Assembly (NCBI GenBank): GCA_007121575.1
Contig: SKKJ01000166.1
Span: 1-7,731, forward strand
DNA length: 7,731 nucleotides
Source: Natronomonas sp.
GTDB lineage: Archaea > Halobacteriota > Halobacteria > Halobacteriales > Haloarculaceae
Direction: 5' to 3'
Positions 1 through 6,336 of the stretch are shown here, piece after piece (positions within the stretch are counted from its first letter, which is position 1; the number at the start of each line of letters is the position of its first letter). The position numbers were made by a program, and so were the translations under genes. The notes beneath the pieces were generated by a model, which ran no database searches, was not told the origin of the DNA, and was given only the letters and a program-made list of their open reading frames with translations.

Positions 1-622
1 AATCGGGGTCGCCGCAACGAAGACGTTTGCCGGCCAACAAACCGCCCTCAATCTGCTGACACAGATCGCACGGAATGAAGCGCCGGATCGAACCGTCGTT
101 TCAGCGTTGCGCGATCTCCCGGGCGACGTTCAAACCGTTCTCGATGAATCGAACGCTGAGGCCGTTGCTGATGCCTATCTCGATGCAGACGCGTACTTTT
201 TCATCGGACGGGGGTTGAACTATCCCGTTGCCATGGAGGGGGCATTGAAAATGAAAGAGATCAGCTACAAACACGCAGAAGGGTTCCCGGCCGGTGAATT
301 AAAACACGGCCCCCTCGCGCTCGTCACCGCGGACACGCCGGTGTTCGCGACCGTTGTCGGAGACGGTGAACTCGCGCGTAAAACGATCGGGAACGTCAAA
401 GAGGTCGAAGCCCGCGACGCGCCGGTCGTTGCGATCACGGACGGACGATCCGATGTCGATCGATACGCCGATCACCTACTGGAGATCCCCAAGACGGAGC
501 CGCGAATGGCCGCGGTCTTAGCGAATATCCAACTCCAACTCGTGTCGTATTATACCGCGGCGAAACTCGGCCGATCGATCGATAAGCCTCGAAACCTGGC
601 GAAAAGCGTTACTGTCGAGTAG
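1..622 (+). CDS. glmS: Glutamine--fructose-6-phosphate aminotransferase (isomerizing), 3' part
   Basis: Only the C-terminal 206 residues are present. The reading frame is open from base 2 and the 5' end lies outside the window. GlmS makes glucosamine-6-phosphate from fructose-6-phosphate and glutamine, the entry step to UDP-GlcNAc and surface glycans. The visible part carries the end of the first SIS (sugar isomerase) domain (motif GVAATKTFAGQQ) and the whole second SIS domain. The motif GRGLNYPVAMEGALKMKEIS followed by GELKHGPLAL matches the sugar-phosphate site, including the Lys/Glu/His positions used for isomerization in E. coli GlmS. The protein ends in PRNLAKSVTVE, the nearly invariant GlmS tail that carries the substrate-binding lysine. 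The glutaminase domain cannot be seen here. The gene ends 11 bases before the stop of a convergent gene. Identification is from family motifs recalled from memory and is very secure. Confidence 0.96.
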   Translation, partial: IGVAATKTFAGQQTALNLLTQIARNEAPDRTVVSALRDLPGDVQTVLDESNAEAVADAYLDADAYFFIGRGLNYPVAMEGALKMKEISYKHAEGFPAGELKHGPLALVTADTPVFATVVGDGELARKTIGNVKEVEARDAPVVAITDGRSDVDRYADHLLEIPKTEPRMAAVLANIQLQLVSYYTAAKLGRSIDKPRNLAKSVTVE

Positions 623-633
623 CCCACCCGAAC

Positions 634-1227
634 TCACTCTTCGTCGCGGTACTCCACATCGATGAACGCCATTCCGTGTGGCGTGTATATGTCGACCGAA
701 TCCACGAGGTTGTCTCGAGCGTGGGCTTTCCACGTCTCCATCGCTTCGTCGATCCACGCTTCGATCGCCGAGTCGTCCGGATCTTCCGCTTCGAGTTCTT
801 CTTTCGCGAGTTGTCGCGTCGGTCGCTGTTCGATGACACGACGACCGTCCGTGACGAAGCGGAACGGTCGGATGTGGACCTCATCGCCGGGGGTACCGCT
901 GGTTAGATCGTCGTCGAGGTGCTGCATCGTCGGCTCGACCGTTTCACCGAACGGCGGCGTCAGCGCAAAAATCGCCTTTCCTTTCGGAATATCTTCCTGC
1001 CCGTTGTACGCGAACGCTCGGATAACGTCCGCCGAATCGACGACGATCGTTTCGACGTCCGTTACCGATCGGGACTCCGCGGCGTCCTCTGAGTCCGCCT
1101 CGTCGGCCTCCATCTCCGCGTCGGGCGATTCCTCCGACACCTCGGTGGTTGTGCCCTCATCTTCGAACGGTTCGCTTTCGTCCGCGTTACCCGTCTCGTT
1201 CGATGTGGTCTCCTCGTCGCTTGCCAT
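634..1227 (-). CDS. Acidic protein of unknown function (probably conserved in haloarchaea)
   Basis: A 197-residue protein that I do not recognise. The first 70 or so residues are low-complexity and strongly acidic (Glu, Asp, Ser, Thr), which suggests a disordered region. The remaining 125 residues look like a compact soluble domain with strand-like segments (VETIVVDSADVIRAFAY, GKAIFALTPPF, HIRPFRFVTDG), a helical middle (AIEAWIDEAMETWKAH) and the ending GMAFIDVEYRDEE. There is no signal peptide, membrane helix or cysteine motif. The frame stays open upstream to an ATG at 1329, but the ATG at 1227 is preferred. A TTTATA box lies about 26 bases upstream of it, as expected for a leaderless transcript, and the extra 34 residues would be basic and unlike the rest. 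It converges on glmS with an 11-bp gap, and this proximity is the only functional hint. Confidence 0.85.
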   Translation of the reverse strand: MASDEETTSNETGNADESEPFEDEGTTTEVSEESPDAEMEADEADSEDAAESRSVTDVETIVVDSADVIRAFAYNGQEDIPKGKAIFALTPPFGETVEPTMQHLDDDLTSGTPGDEVHIRPFRFVTDGRRVIEQRPTRQLAKEELEAEDPDDSAIEAWIDEAMETWKAHARDNLVDSVDIYTPHGMAFIDVEYRDEE

Positions 1228-1498
1228 ACCGTCCCTAGCGAATGAACGCCTATAAATCGGTGGAAACTGCTCGACGCGATCGGAATCGATCGGCGCTGCC
1301 TGTTCGGTCGATACTCTCGGTTTGAACATTCAGGTACCCCTGATTTCGTTCCACCCGAACATTGAATATTACGTGCTTGGTGAGTGTACGTATGTTTCCC
1401 TCCACTACTGAGCGCACGACAGTGAAGCCAGTAATCGTCGAGGCGCCCACAACGAACGAATTCGTTTCCGGTGAACGTTCCTCCACATCCTACCGTCC
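1228..1498. promoter_or_regulatory. Divergent intergenic region upstream of cetZ
   Basis: This 271-bp non-coding region separates the minus-strand acidic protein from cetZ. It holds the minus-strand promoter near 1251. For cetZ no TATA-like sequence lies at the leaderless distance (near 1472), and there is no GGAGG-type ribosome site before 1499. The most AT-rich candidate is GAATATTAC around 1364-1372, which would imply a leader of roughly 100 bases. Nearby are two copies of GAACATT (1324-1330 and 1357-1363), flanking an inverted repeat TCAGG-TACC-CCTGA (1330-1343). Any operator role for these is inference. Confidence 0.4.
1251..1256 (-). promoter_or_regulatory. TATA box for the acidic unknown gene (leaderless)
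   Basis: On the minus strand the hexamer TTTATA is centred about 26-27 bases upstream of the ATG at 1227. That is the normal distance from an archaeal TATA box to the transcription start, so the transcript should begin at or next to the start codon. It also settles the choice of start codon. Confidence 0.7.
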
Positions 1499-2674
1499 AT
1501 GAGACTCGCAATCGTCGGTGTCGGGCAAGCTGGTGGGAAAGTCCTCGATCAGTTGATCGAGTACGATCGAACTCGTGGGACGGAGTTCGTCGAACACGCG
1601 GTCGCGATTAACTCCGCGAAAACGGATCTCATGGGACTTTCTCACGTTCCCGACTCGAATCGACTCCTCGTCGGCCAATCGATAGTCAGCGGTCACGGGA
1701 CCGGGACCGATCCCGAGACGGGACAAGAGTGTGTCCAAGAGGACATCCACGAGGTCGTCGAGGTGGTCGGCCGGGCAGCCACCAGCAATATTGATGCGTT
1801 TTTGGTTATCGCGGCACTCGGTGGTGGAACCGGCAGCGGCGGTGCGCCCGTCGTTGCCGACCGGCTCGGTGAGATCTATGCCGAACCGGTCTACGGGCTC
1901 GGAATTCTCCCGGGTGCCGAAGAGGGTGGTATCTACAATCGAAACGCGGCGAAATCGCTCCAGCGATTCGCCCGTTCGACGGATAGTCTCTTGCTTTTCG
2001 ACAACGATGCCATGCGAACGAGCGGCGAAACGCTTTCGGAAGGATACACGGAGATCAACGATCAGATCGCGACTCGCTTCGGGATGCTGTTCTCCGCCGG
2101 TGAGATCGAAGCACTTTCCGGGGGAATCGCCGAAAGCGTCGTCGACTCGTCAGAGATCATCAACACGCTCGATGGCGGCGGGATTGCAACGATCGGATAC
2201 GCCTCCGAAGCGATTGAGACGAAAAACAGTGGTGGTCGTGGGTTACTCGGCCGGCTCTTGGGATCGACCGACGCTGACGCCGATCTCGAATCCGCGGGGG
2301 ACGCGACGAACCGCATCATGTCTCTCGTCCGCCGGGCGACGCTCGGAAAACTCACGCTCCCGTGTGAGCGCGACAGCGCGGCACGGGCGCTCTTGATCGT
2401 GTCCGGTCCGCCCGAACACCTGAGCCGAAAAGGGATCGATAACGCGCGCGAGTGGCTCGAATCCGAGACCGACTGCCGCGAGGTTCGGGCGGGCGATTAC
2501 CCGCTTCCGAGCGAAAACCGTGTGGCCGCCCTCGTCATGCTCTCGGGTGTCACAGACGTACCGCGGATCAAAGCGATACAGCAGGTCGCGATCGAAAGTC
2601 AAGACGAGACGGAAGACGAAAGTGGATTCGAAGAACTCATCGAATACGGTTCGGATTCGGACGAGGGAATCTAG
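1499..2674 (+). CDS. cetZ: CetZ-type tubulin/FtsZ-superfamily cytoskeletal GTPase
   Basis: A 391-residue GTPase of the tubulin/FtsZ superfamily, of the archaeal CetZ type. CetZ proteins polymerise under the membrane, and some are known to control haloarchaeal cell shape and motility. The N-terminal glycine motif is GVGQAGGKV (residues 7-15), followed by INSAKTDL (37-44). The tubulin signature GGGTGSGGAP is at residues 108-117. The stretch ESVVDSSEIINTL contains Glu219, which corresponds to the T7-loop catalytic glutamate reported near residue 218 of Haloferax CetZ1. LGILPG and LLLFDNDA are further CetZ-like blocks. A variable Gly/Asp-rich loop lies near residues 245-265, and the tail is acidic (from about 367). 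The length fits the family. An in-frame stop at 1472-1474 and no intervening start codon force the ATG at 1499. I cannot assign the paralogue number. A nuclease-like gene follows after 56 bases. Confidence 0.93.
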   Translation: MRLAIVGVGQAGGKVLDQLIEYDRTRGTEFVEHAVAINSAKTDLMGLSHVPDSNRLLVGQSIVSGHGTGTDPETGQECVQEDIHEVVEVVGRAATSNIDAFLVIAALGGGTGSGGAPVVADRLGEIYAEPVYGLGILPGAEEGGIYNRNAAKSLQRFARSTDSLLLFDNDAMRTSGETLSEGYTEINDQIATRFGMLFSAGEIEALSGGIAESVVDSSEIINTLDGGGIATIGYASEAIETKNSGGRGLLGRLLGSTDADADLESAGDATNRIMSLVRRATLGKLTLPCERDSAARALLIVSGPPEHLSRKGIDNAREWLESETDCREVRAGDYPLPSENRVAALVMLSGVTDVPRIKAIQQVAIESQDETEDESGFEELIEYGSDSDEGI

Positions 2675-2699
2675 CTCTTTCGATAACCGTCAGCCGAAG

Positions 2700-2707
2700 T
2701 TTCATAT
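2700..2707 (+). promoter_or_regulatory. TATA box for the PD-(D/E)XK gene (leaderless GTG start)
   Basis: TTTCATAT is centred about 27 bases upstream of the GTG at 2731, inside the short gap after cetZ. The spacing fits a leaderless transcript. It suggests that the nuclease-like gene can be transcribed independently of cetZ, and it supports the GTG as the start. Confidence 0.6.
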
Positions 2708-2730
2708 CCTCTCGCGACACTTTCGAACGC

Positions 2731-3984
2731 GTGGCAACCGCCGTATCGCTTTCGGAACCGCAAGTGCTCGCCTACACCAAGCGCCGGCTGTTTCCAGACG
2801 ACGGCCGCTCGAACACGTACGCCGTCGTCGATACGCAGTTTGCCACCGATGAGTGGCTTGATGATCGATCGGTTCAACGATCGGTTCGGGAGCAACTCGC
2901 CCCGTTCAATCACGTCCGTCTCGGCTCTGGATACCCGGATCTGGTCGGCGTCGGTGCGCTGGAATCGGAGTTTCTCGCGGTCGAACGCTTCGGTGACGCT
3001 CCACCGCTCATCGCCATCGAAGCGAAAGGGTACACGGAGATCGCCTCGGTCGATGTCGAACGCGGGATCGTTCAGGCGTACGACCGGCTTCACGAGGCGA
3101 ACGCCGCCTTCGTCACCGCGCCGATCGATGCGGTATCGCGAGCCGATCGGACACTCGCGCGCGAACTCAACGTCGGTGTGCTCGGCGTCGAAGCTGACGG
3201 GGCGGTCACCCCGCTCGAAACTCCTCGAGTGGTCGGGAATCGGACGTCCGATGACGCAAGCGCGATCCGGTTTCAAGCAACCGCACAGGGCGTCGCGAAC
3301 AAATCCTTTAGCCTGAATCATCCGAAGAATTATCTCGCGTATCCGCTCGCAGTGTATCATCTGGCGGAAACTGAGTCGGTTCTCGCCGAACGCGTCGTTC
3401 GAGAAACAGACGGCGCTCGAACCGGGGCCGCGTTTCTCGGCTTGATCGACGAACGTCCGAATCGAACCGATCTCACCCCGCTCGGTGAGGAGGTCGTTCG
3501 GTTCGCGCTGTCTCGGTACGGCTCGGTCGATGCCGCGTTGGATCGCTTTCCGGACTGGAAAGGCTCACAAACCCGGTTTTGTGAACTGGCCCCGGAGTGG
3601 GGCTCGATCACTCGACGCGTCGTCTGGCGGTATCCTGCAACCCAGTTACTCGTCGAGGAGCTTCAAACGATGTATGATGACGGGATCGCTGCGCCGTCGC
3701 TCGTCGATCTCGTCGAGTGGCTCTACGTCCACCATCCGACGTTCACCGTCGAGCTATTCCTTCGTGGGACAGCGACCGCTCGAAACCGAGCATTAGCGGC
3801 GGATGGTACGCTCCAGTCGGATGCGCTTCACCATGGCGAGCTATTTCACTCACCGACGGTCTTCCAATTGAAAGCGATGCTGTATCACGCCGGTATTCTC
3901 GCCGAACGTGGCGCGGAACCCTCTCGACTCGATCCGTCGAACGATTGCTGGCGCCTTCGACAGCCGCTGCGTCCGTCTCGGTGA
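2731..3984 (+). CDS. PD-(D/E)XK nuclease-like protein with a helical/winged-helix-like C-terminal half
   Basis: A 417-residue soluble protein without a family name I can give. The N-terminal domain carries a PD-(D/E)XK nuclease core: YPDLVG (Asp70), then IAIEAKG (Glu97, Lys99), then GIVQAYDRL (Gln115), followed by ANAAFVTAP and the strand NVGVLGV. This order and spacing match metal-dependent DNA nucleases of the restriction-enzyme/RecB superfamily. The C-terminal 240 residues look mostly helical. They include a segment like the winged-helix part of some restriction-type enzymes (FLGLIDERPNRTDLTPLGEE, roughly residues 231-250), which may bind DNA. The frame is open upstream into cetZ, but GTG at 2731 is the only plausible start: it follows the cetZ stop and has a TATA box at -27. 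No methylase or helicase lies in the window, so this is a solitary gene. Repair, mobile-DNA defence or nucleic-acid processing are all possible; a DNA substrate is inference. Confidence 0.82.
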   Translation: MATAVSLSEPQVLAYTKRRLFPDDGRSNTYAVVDTQFATDEWLDDRSVQRSVREQLAPFNHVRLGSGYPDLVGVGALESEFLAVERFGDAPPLIAIEAKGYTEIASVDVERGIVQAYDRLHEANAAFVTAPIDAVSRADRTLARELNVGVLGVEADGAVTPLETPRVVGNRTSDDASAIRFQATAQGVANKSFSLNHPKNYLAYPLAVYHLAETESVLAERVVRETDGARTGAAFLGLIDERPNRTDLTPLGEEVVRFALSRYGSVDAALDRFPDWKGSQTRFCELAPEWGSITRRVVWRYPATQLLVEELQTMYDDGIAAPSLVDLVEWLYVHHPTFTVELFLRGTATARNRALAADGTLQSDALHHGELFHSPTVFQLKAMLYHAGILAERGAEPSRLDPSNDCWRLRQPLRPSR

Positions 3985-4056
3985 TCTCTCTACACGTTAT
4001 CCCGGCATTTCGTCGTCCGTCGACGGGTCTTTGCCGGTGCTGATCCTCGTACGCGT

Positions 4057-4500
4057 ATGTCGAGCGTCAGCGACACCTACATCGAGAATCGCCAACGAGT
4101 CCAGCCGACCCATACGAACAACCACGCGTCCGCACACGGTGGAAACGTCGTCAAATGGATGGACGAAGTGGGTGCGATGTCCGCGATGCGGCACGCCGGA
4201 GAGACGTGTGTCACCGCGAAGATCAACGAGCTGGACTTCAAACGACCCATCCCGCAGGGCGACATCTGTGTTATCGAGTCGTACGTCTACGCCGCCGGTC
4301 GAACGAGCGTTCGCGTTCGGCTTCGAGCCTTTCGTGAGTCGCCACGGTCGGGCGAGAGAGAAGAGACCACGGAATCGTACTTCGTCTTCGTTGCGATCGA
4401 CGAAGACGGAAAACCGACCTCCGTTCCCGAGCTCGCGGTCGAAAGTGAGCGATGCCAGAGCTTACGTGAAGCCGCGCTTCGAGGCGATCCCGAGGAGTAA
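4057..4500 (+). CDS. Acyl-CoA thioesterase, hotdog fold (YciA/BACH type)
   Basis: A 147-residue single hotdog-domain protein. Enzymes of this family hydrolyse acyl-CoA thioesters to free acid and CoA in the cytoplasm. The N-terminal block THTNNHASAHGGNVVKWMDE (residues 18-37) matches the family active-site region, with Asn22 and Asp36 at the positions of the usual catalytic Asn and Asp. A helix (VGAMSAMRHAG) and the strands VTAKINELDFKRPIPQGD and VIESYVYAAGRTSVRVRLRAF follow, as in the BACH/YciA fold. The length fits a single-domain enzyme that forms dimers or hexamers. The ATG at 4057 is the natural start, 72 bases after the nuclease gene. No clear TATA box was found, so read-through from upstream is possible. 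The gene converges on the metalloprotease gene with a 26-bp gap. The physiological acyl-CoA is unknown; haloarchaea have isoprenoid lipids, so thioester recycling is a likelier role than phospholipid turnover. Confidence 0.9.
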   Translation: MSSVSDTYIENRQRVQPTHTNNHASAHGGNVVKWMDEVGAMSAMRHAGETCVTAKINELDFKRPIPQGDICVIESYVYAAGRTSVRVRLRAFRESPRSGEREETTESYFVFVAIDEDGKPTSVPELAVESERCQSLREAALRGDPEE

Positions 4501-4526
4501 GCCGATTGTATCGTACTGAACCGCAC

Positions 4527-5702
4527 CTACAGCGATCGATCGTCTTGGAGCACTGATCGGCTTTCGGGCGCATTCGGGGAATTTCCCGTCTGGATGATGT
4601 TGAACGCCGTCATCAGATCCGTCCGGGAGATGAGCCCGACGAGCCGTCCGTCCTCATCAACGACCGGAAGCCGACCGACGCCGCGTTTTTGCATGGTCTC
4701 GAGCGCCGTCATCGCGTCCGCATCCGGTGTCACTGATTCGATGTCTCGTTCCATCACGTCTTCGACGCGGTATGCATCCCGCTCTACCTCCCGAATCGAT
4801 TTGGCGTCCTCCAACGTCACCATGCCAACGAGTTCGGCATTGTTCATCACCGGATATCCGGTATGTCGTTCACGAAACATTCGCTCGATCAATTCAGCGA
4901 CGGTCGTCTCCTCGGAGACGGTGTGAAGATTCTCGCGTGTCGTCATGATGTCGACGACGGTGACGTCTTCGAACGCGGCCTTCAGCGTTGTCTGCTGTGC
5001 TTCGCCGGATGCCGCTATATAGATGAAAAGCGCGAGCAAGATGAGAAGCCAATTGCCGAACAACCCGACGAGCGCGAGCAAAAACGCGAACACTTTTCCG
5101 ATGGACGCTGCTCGCTGCGTCGCTTGTGCGTGTGGCTGATTGCGGGCCATGAGCGCTCGGAGGATCCGCCCACCGTCCATCGGAAACGCGGGTAACATAT
5201 TGAACACCGCGAGAACGATGTTCAACAGCGCAAGATATCCGAAGACGAAATGCATCGCGTTCGACCCGGCCGGAACGAGAACGAAAACGAGATAGCACGC
5301 GATGCCGACCCCGACGCTGACGATCGGGCCCGCGATCGCGATCCAGAATTCGTGTTTCCAGTTCTCTGGAAAGTCGGTGAAACTGGCGACCCCACCGAGT
5401 AACCACAGCGTGATCGAGTCGATCTCATACCCGTAGCGCATCGCGACCAGTGAATGGCCGAACTCGTGGAGCAACACACCCCCAAATAAGCCGAGCGCAG
5501 CGGTGAGTCCGAGAATCCACGGCATCGACCCCGCACTGACTGCTTCGAGATCGATCGTCGCCCCGAGCATTTCGTTTATTAACTCGGCGATCGCCGCCGC
5601 TTCCGCACCGATGAGAAACGCGAACAGCGGTAACACGATCAAGAACGTCCAGTTGAGCCTGATCGGGATGCCGAACGCGCTCCCGATCCGAATACCACGC
5701 AT
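4527..5702 (-). CDS. Site-2 protease-family membrane zinc metalloprotease with two CBS domains
   Basis: A 391-residue integral membrane protein of the M50 (site-2 protease) family, the subgroup with CBS domains. Such enzymes cleave substrates inside the membrane. The N-terminal half has about six hydrophobic segments. The zinc site is HEFGH (residues 79-83, with His79, Glu80, His83), and the third ligand lies in NMLPAFPMDGGR (Asp176). The middle segment LWLLGGVASF...WIAIAGPIVSVGVG is also typical. Two cytoplasmic CBS domains follow, at roughly 247-305 (VVDIMTTRENLHTV, GYPVMNNAELVGMVTLED) and 313-368 (VEDVMERDIESVTPDA, RLPVVDEDGRLVGLISRTDL). CBS pairs usually sense adenine nucleotides, so proteolysis may follow energy status; that is family inference. 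All key residues are present. The ATG at 5702 has a TATA-like box about 29 bases upstream. The natural substrate is not evident from neighbours. Confidence 0.94.
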   Translation of the reverse strand: MRGIRIGSAFGIPIRLNWTFLIVLPLFAFLIGAEAAAIAELINEMLGATIDLEAVSAGSMPWILGLTAALGLFGGVLLHEFGHSLVAMRYGYEIDSITLWLLGGVASFTDFPENWKHEFWIAIAGPIVSVGVGIACYLVFVLVPAGSNAMHFVFGYLALLNIVLAVFNMLPAFPMDGGRILRALMARNQPHAQATQRAASIGKVFAFLLALVGLFGNWLLILLALFIYIAASGEAQQTTLKAAFEDVTVVDIMTTRENLHTVSEETTVAELIERMFRERHTGYPVMNNAELVGMVTLEDAKSIREVERDAYRVEDVMERDIESVTPDADAMTALETMQKRGVGRLPVVDEDGRLVGLISRTDLMTAFNIIQTGNSPNAPESRSVLQDDRSL

Positions 5703-5727
5703 ACCTCTCAGTTAGACAGCCTATTGC

Positions 5728-5734
5728 TTAAATA
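5728..5734 (-). promoter_or_regulatory. TATA box for the site-2 protease gene
   Basis: On the minus strand TATTTAA is centred about 29 bases upstream of the ATG at 5702. The distance predicts a transcript with no leader or a leader of a few bases. It shares the 112-bp divergent region with the plus-strand membrane-protein gene. Confidence 0.6.
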
Positions 5735-5786
5735 TCCGGTGACAACCGTCTTCGGAATCGGTAGCCTTGGCCCGAACCAGAACCGG

Positions 5787-5794
5787 TTTGATAG
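5787..5794 (+). promoter_or_regulatory. Possible TATA box for the His-rich membrane-protein gene
   Basis: TTTGATAG, preceded by AACCGG, is centred about 25 bases upstream of the ATG at 5815. The spacing is slightly short and the match is imperfect, but it is the best candidate and favours the ATG at 5815 over an upstream TTG at 5767. Confidence 0.35.
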
Positions 5795-5814
5795 CTCACC
5801 TCTTTGATCTCACA

Positions 5815-6321
5815 ATGGAGGATATTCGATCTCGATCGTTCTTTCGAACCGGTGTTCGCGAGCTTCGGTATATCGCGGCGGTCTTGGCGATCATGGTCGC
5901 GGCGATCCATCTCCTTCACCCTCGATTGGGGGCACCGCGGCTTATCCAACATCTCCAACTCGGGACGCTGTTCGATCCCCGGCCGCTCGCATTCACGCTC
6001 TCGGCGTTTCTGATCGTGTTCGGCCTCTTGTTGGCGTACAACGGGCTGTTCACTCGGCGGCTCTACCTCGCAGGGGCCGCGTTAATGGTGATGTATCTCT
6101 TCGGCTACGGTGCGTGGCACACCGTTCTCGATCACGGCGGCTTTTGGCCCCATATTCATGCACACGGCCACTCCGATACCGGCGTCATCGAGACAATACG
6201 GATCCATCTCGTCGACGACTCGGTCGCGATGATAAGCAAAATACTCGAACTCACGCTGTTGGTCGCGTTGCTCGTCCTCTACCGCGTCGATGGTTCGGAT
6301 GTGGACGCTGTATCCGAGTGA
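5815..6321 (+). CDS. Four-helix membrane protein with a histidine-rich loop, function unknown
   Basis: A 168-residue protein that I do not recognise. Four hydrophobic segments are visible at about residues 19-35, 57-77, 82-102 and 139-157. The basic N-terminus and the Arg pair at 81-82 suggest both termini are cytoplasmic, placing the loop between helices 3 and 4 outside. That end of helix 3 and the loop contain His102, His107, His113, His115, His117 and His119, including the alternating stretch HIHAHGH. Further His residues lie at 32, 35, 46 and 131. Such clustering suggests binding of a metal (copper, zinc, nickel) or haem, but no known transporter motif is seen. The ATG at 5815 is preferred to the in-frame TTG at 5767 because it has a promoter-like box at about -25. 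It is divergent from the site-2 protease gene and converges on the hydrolase gene (15-bp gap). Confidence 0.82.
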   Translation: MEDIRSRSFFRTGVRELRYIAAVLAIMVAAIHLLHPRLGAPRLIQHLQLGTLFDPRPLAFTLSAFLIVFGLLLAYNGLFTRRLYLAGAALMVMYLFGYGAWHTVLDHGGFWPHIHAHGHSDTGVIETIRIHLVDDSVAMISKILELTLLVALLVLYRVDGSDVDAVSE

Positions 6322-6336
6322 GCCCTTACTGAGACT

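Noticed and set aside
662..1255. Plus-strand open frame opposite the acidic protein
   Set aside because: The product is Ser-rich, basic and low-complexity, a shadow of the acidic gene. It lacks domain features and would overlap almost entirely.
1228..1329. N-terminal extension of the acidic protein to the ATG at 1329
   Set aside because: The extra residues are basic and unlike the protein, and the region holds the TATA box that places transcription start at the ATG of 1227.
2452..2730. Upstream extension of the nuclease frame into cetZ
   Set aside because: The translation is Arg-rich and unlike haloarchaeal protein, and it lies within the well-supported cetZ coding sequence. The GTG at 2731 with its promoter is a better start.
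2671..3360. Long minus-strand open frame opposite the nuclease gene
   Set aside because: The product is Arg-rich without recognisable motifs. The plus strand carries a coherent nuclease core with catalytic residues.
1499..4500. cetZ, nuclease and thioesterase as a defence or restriction island
   Set aside because: There is no methylase, helicase, NTPase sensor, integrase or repeat border. The other genes look like ordinary core genes, and the nuclease has its own promoter.
3908..4519. Plus-strand open frame across the nuclease end and the thioesterase
   Set aside because: It is a frame shadow, rich in Arg, Ser and Pro. The thioesterase frame has clear family motifs.
5767..5814. TTG start for the His-rich membrane protein
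   Set aside because: It would place the promoter-like box inside the coding region. The ATG at 5815 is a better codon with suitable spacing.
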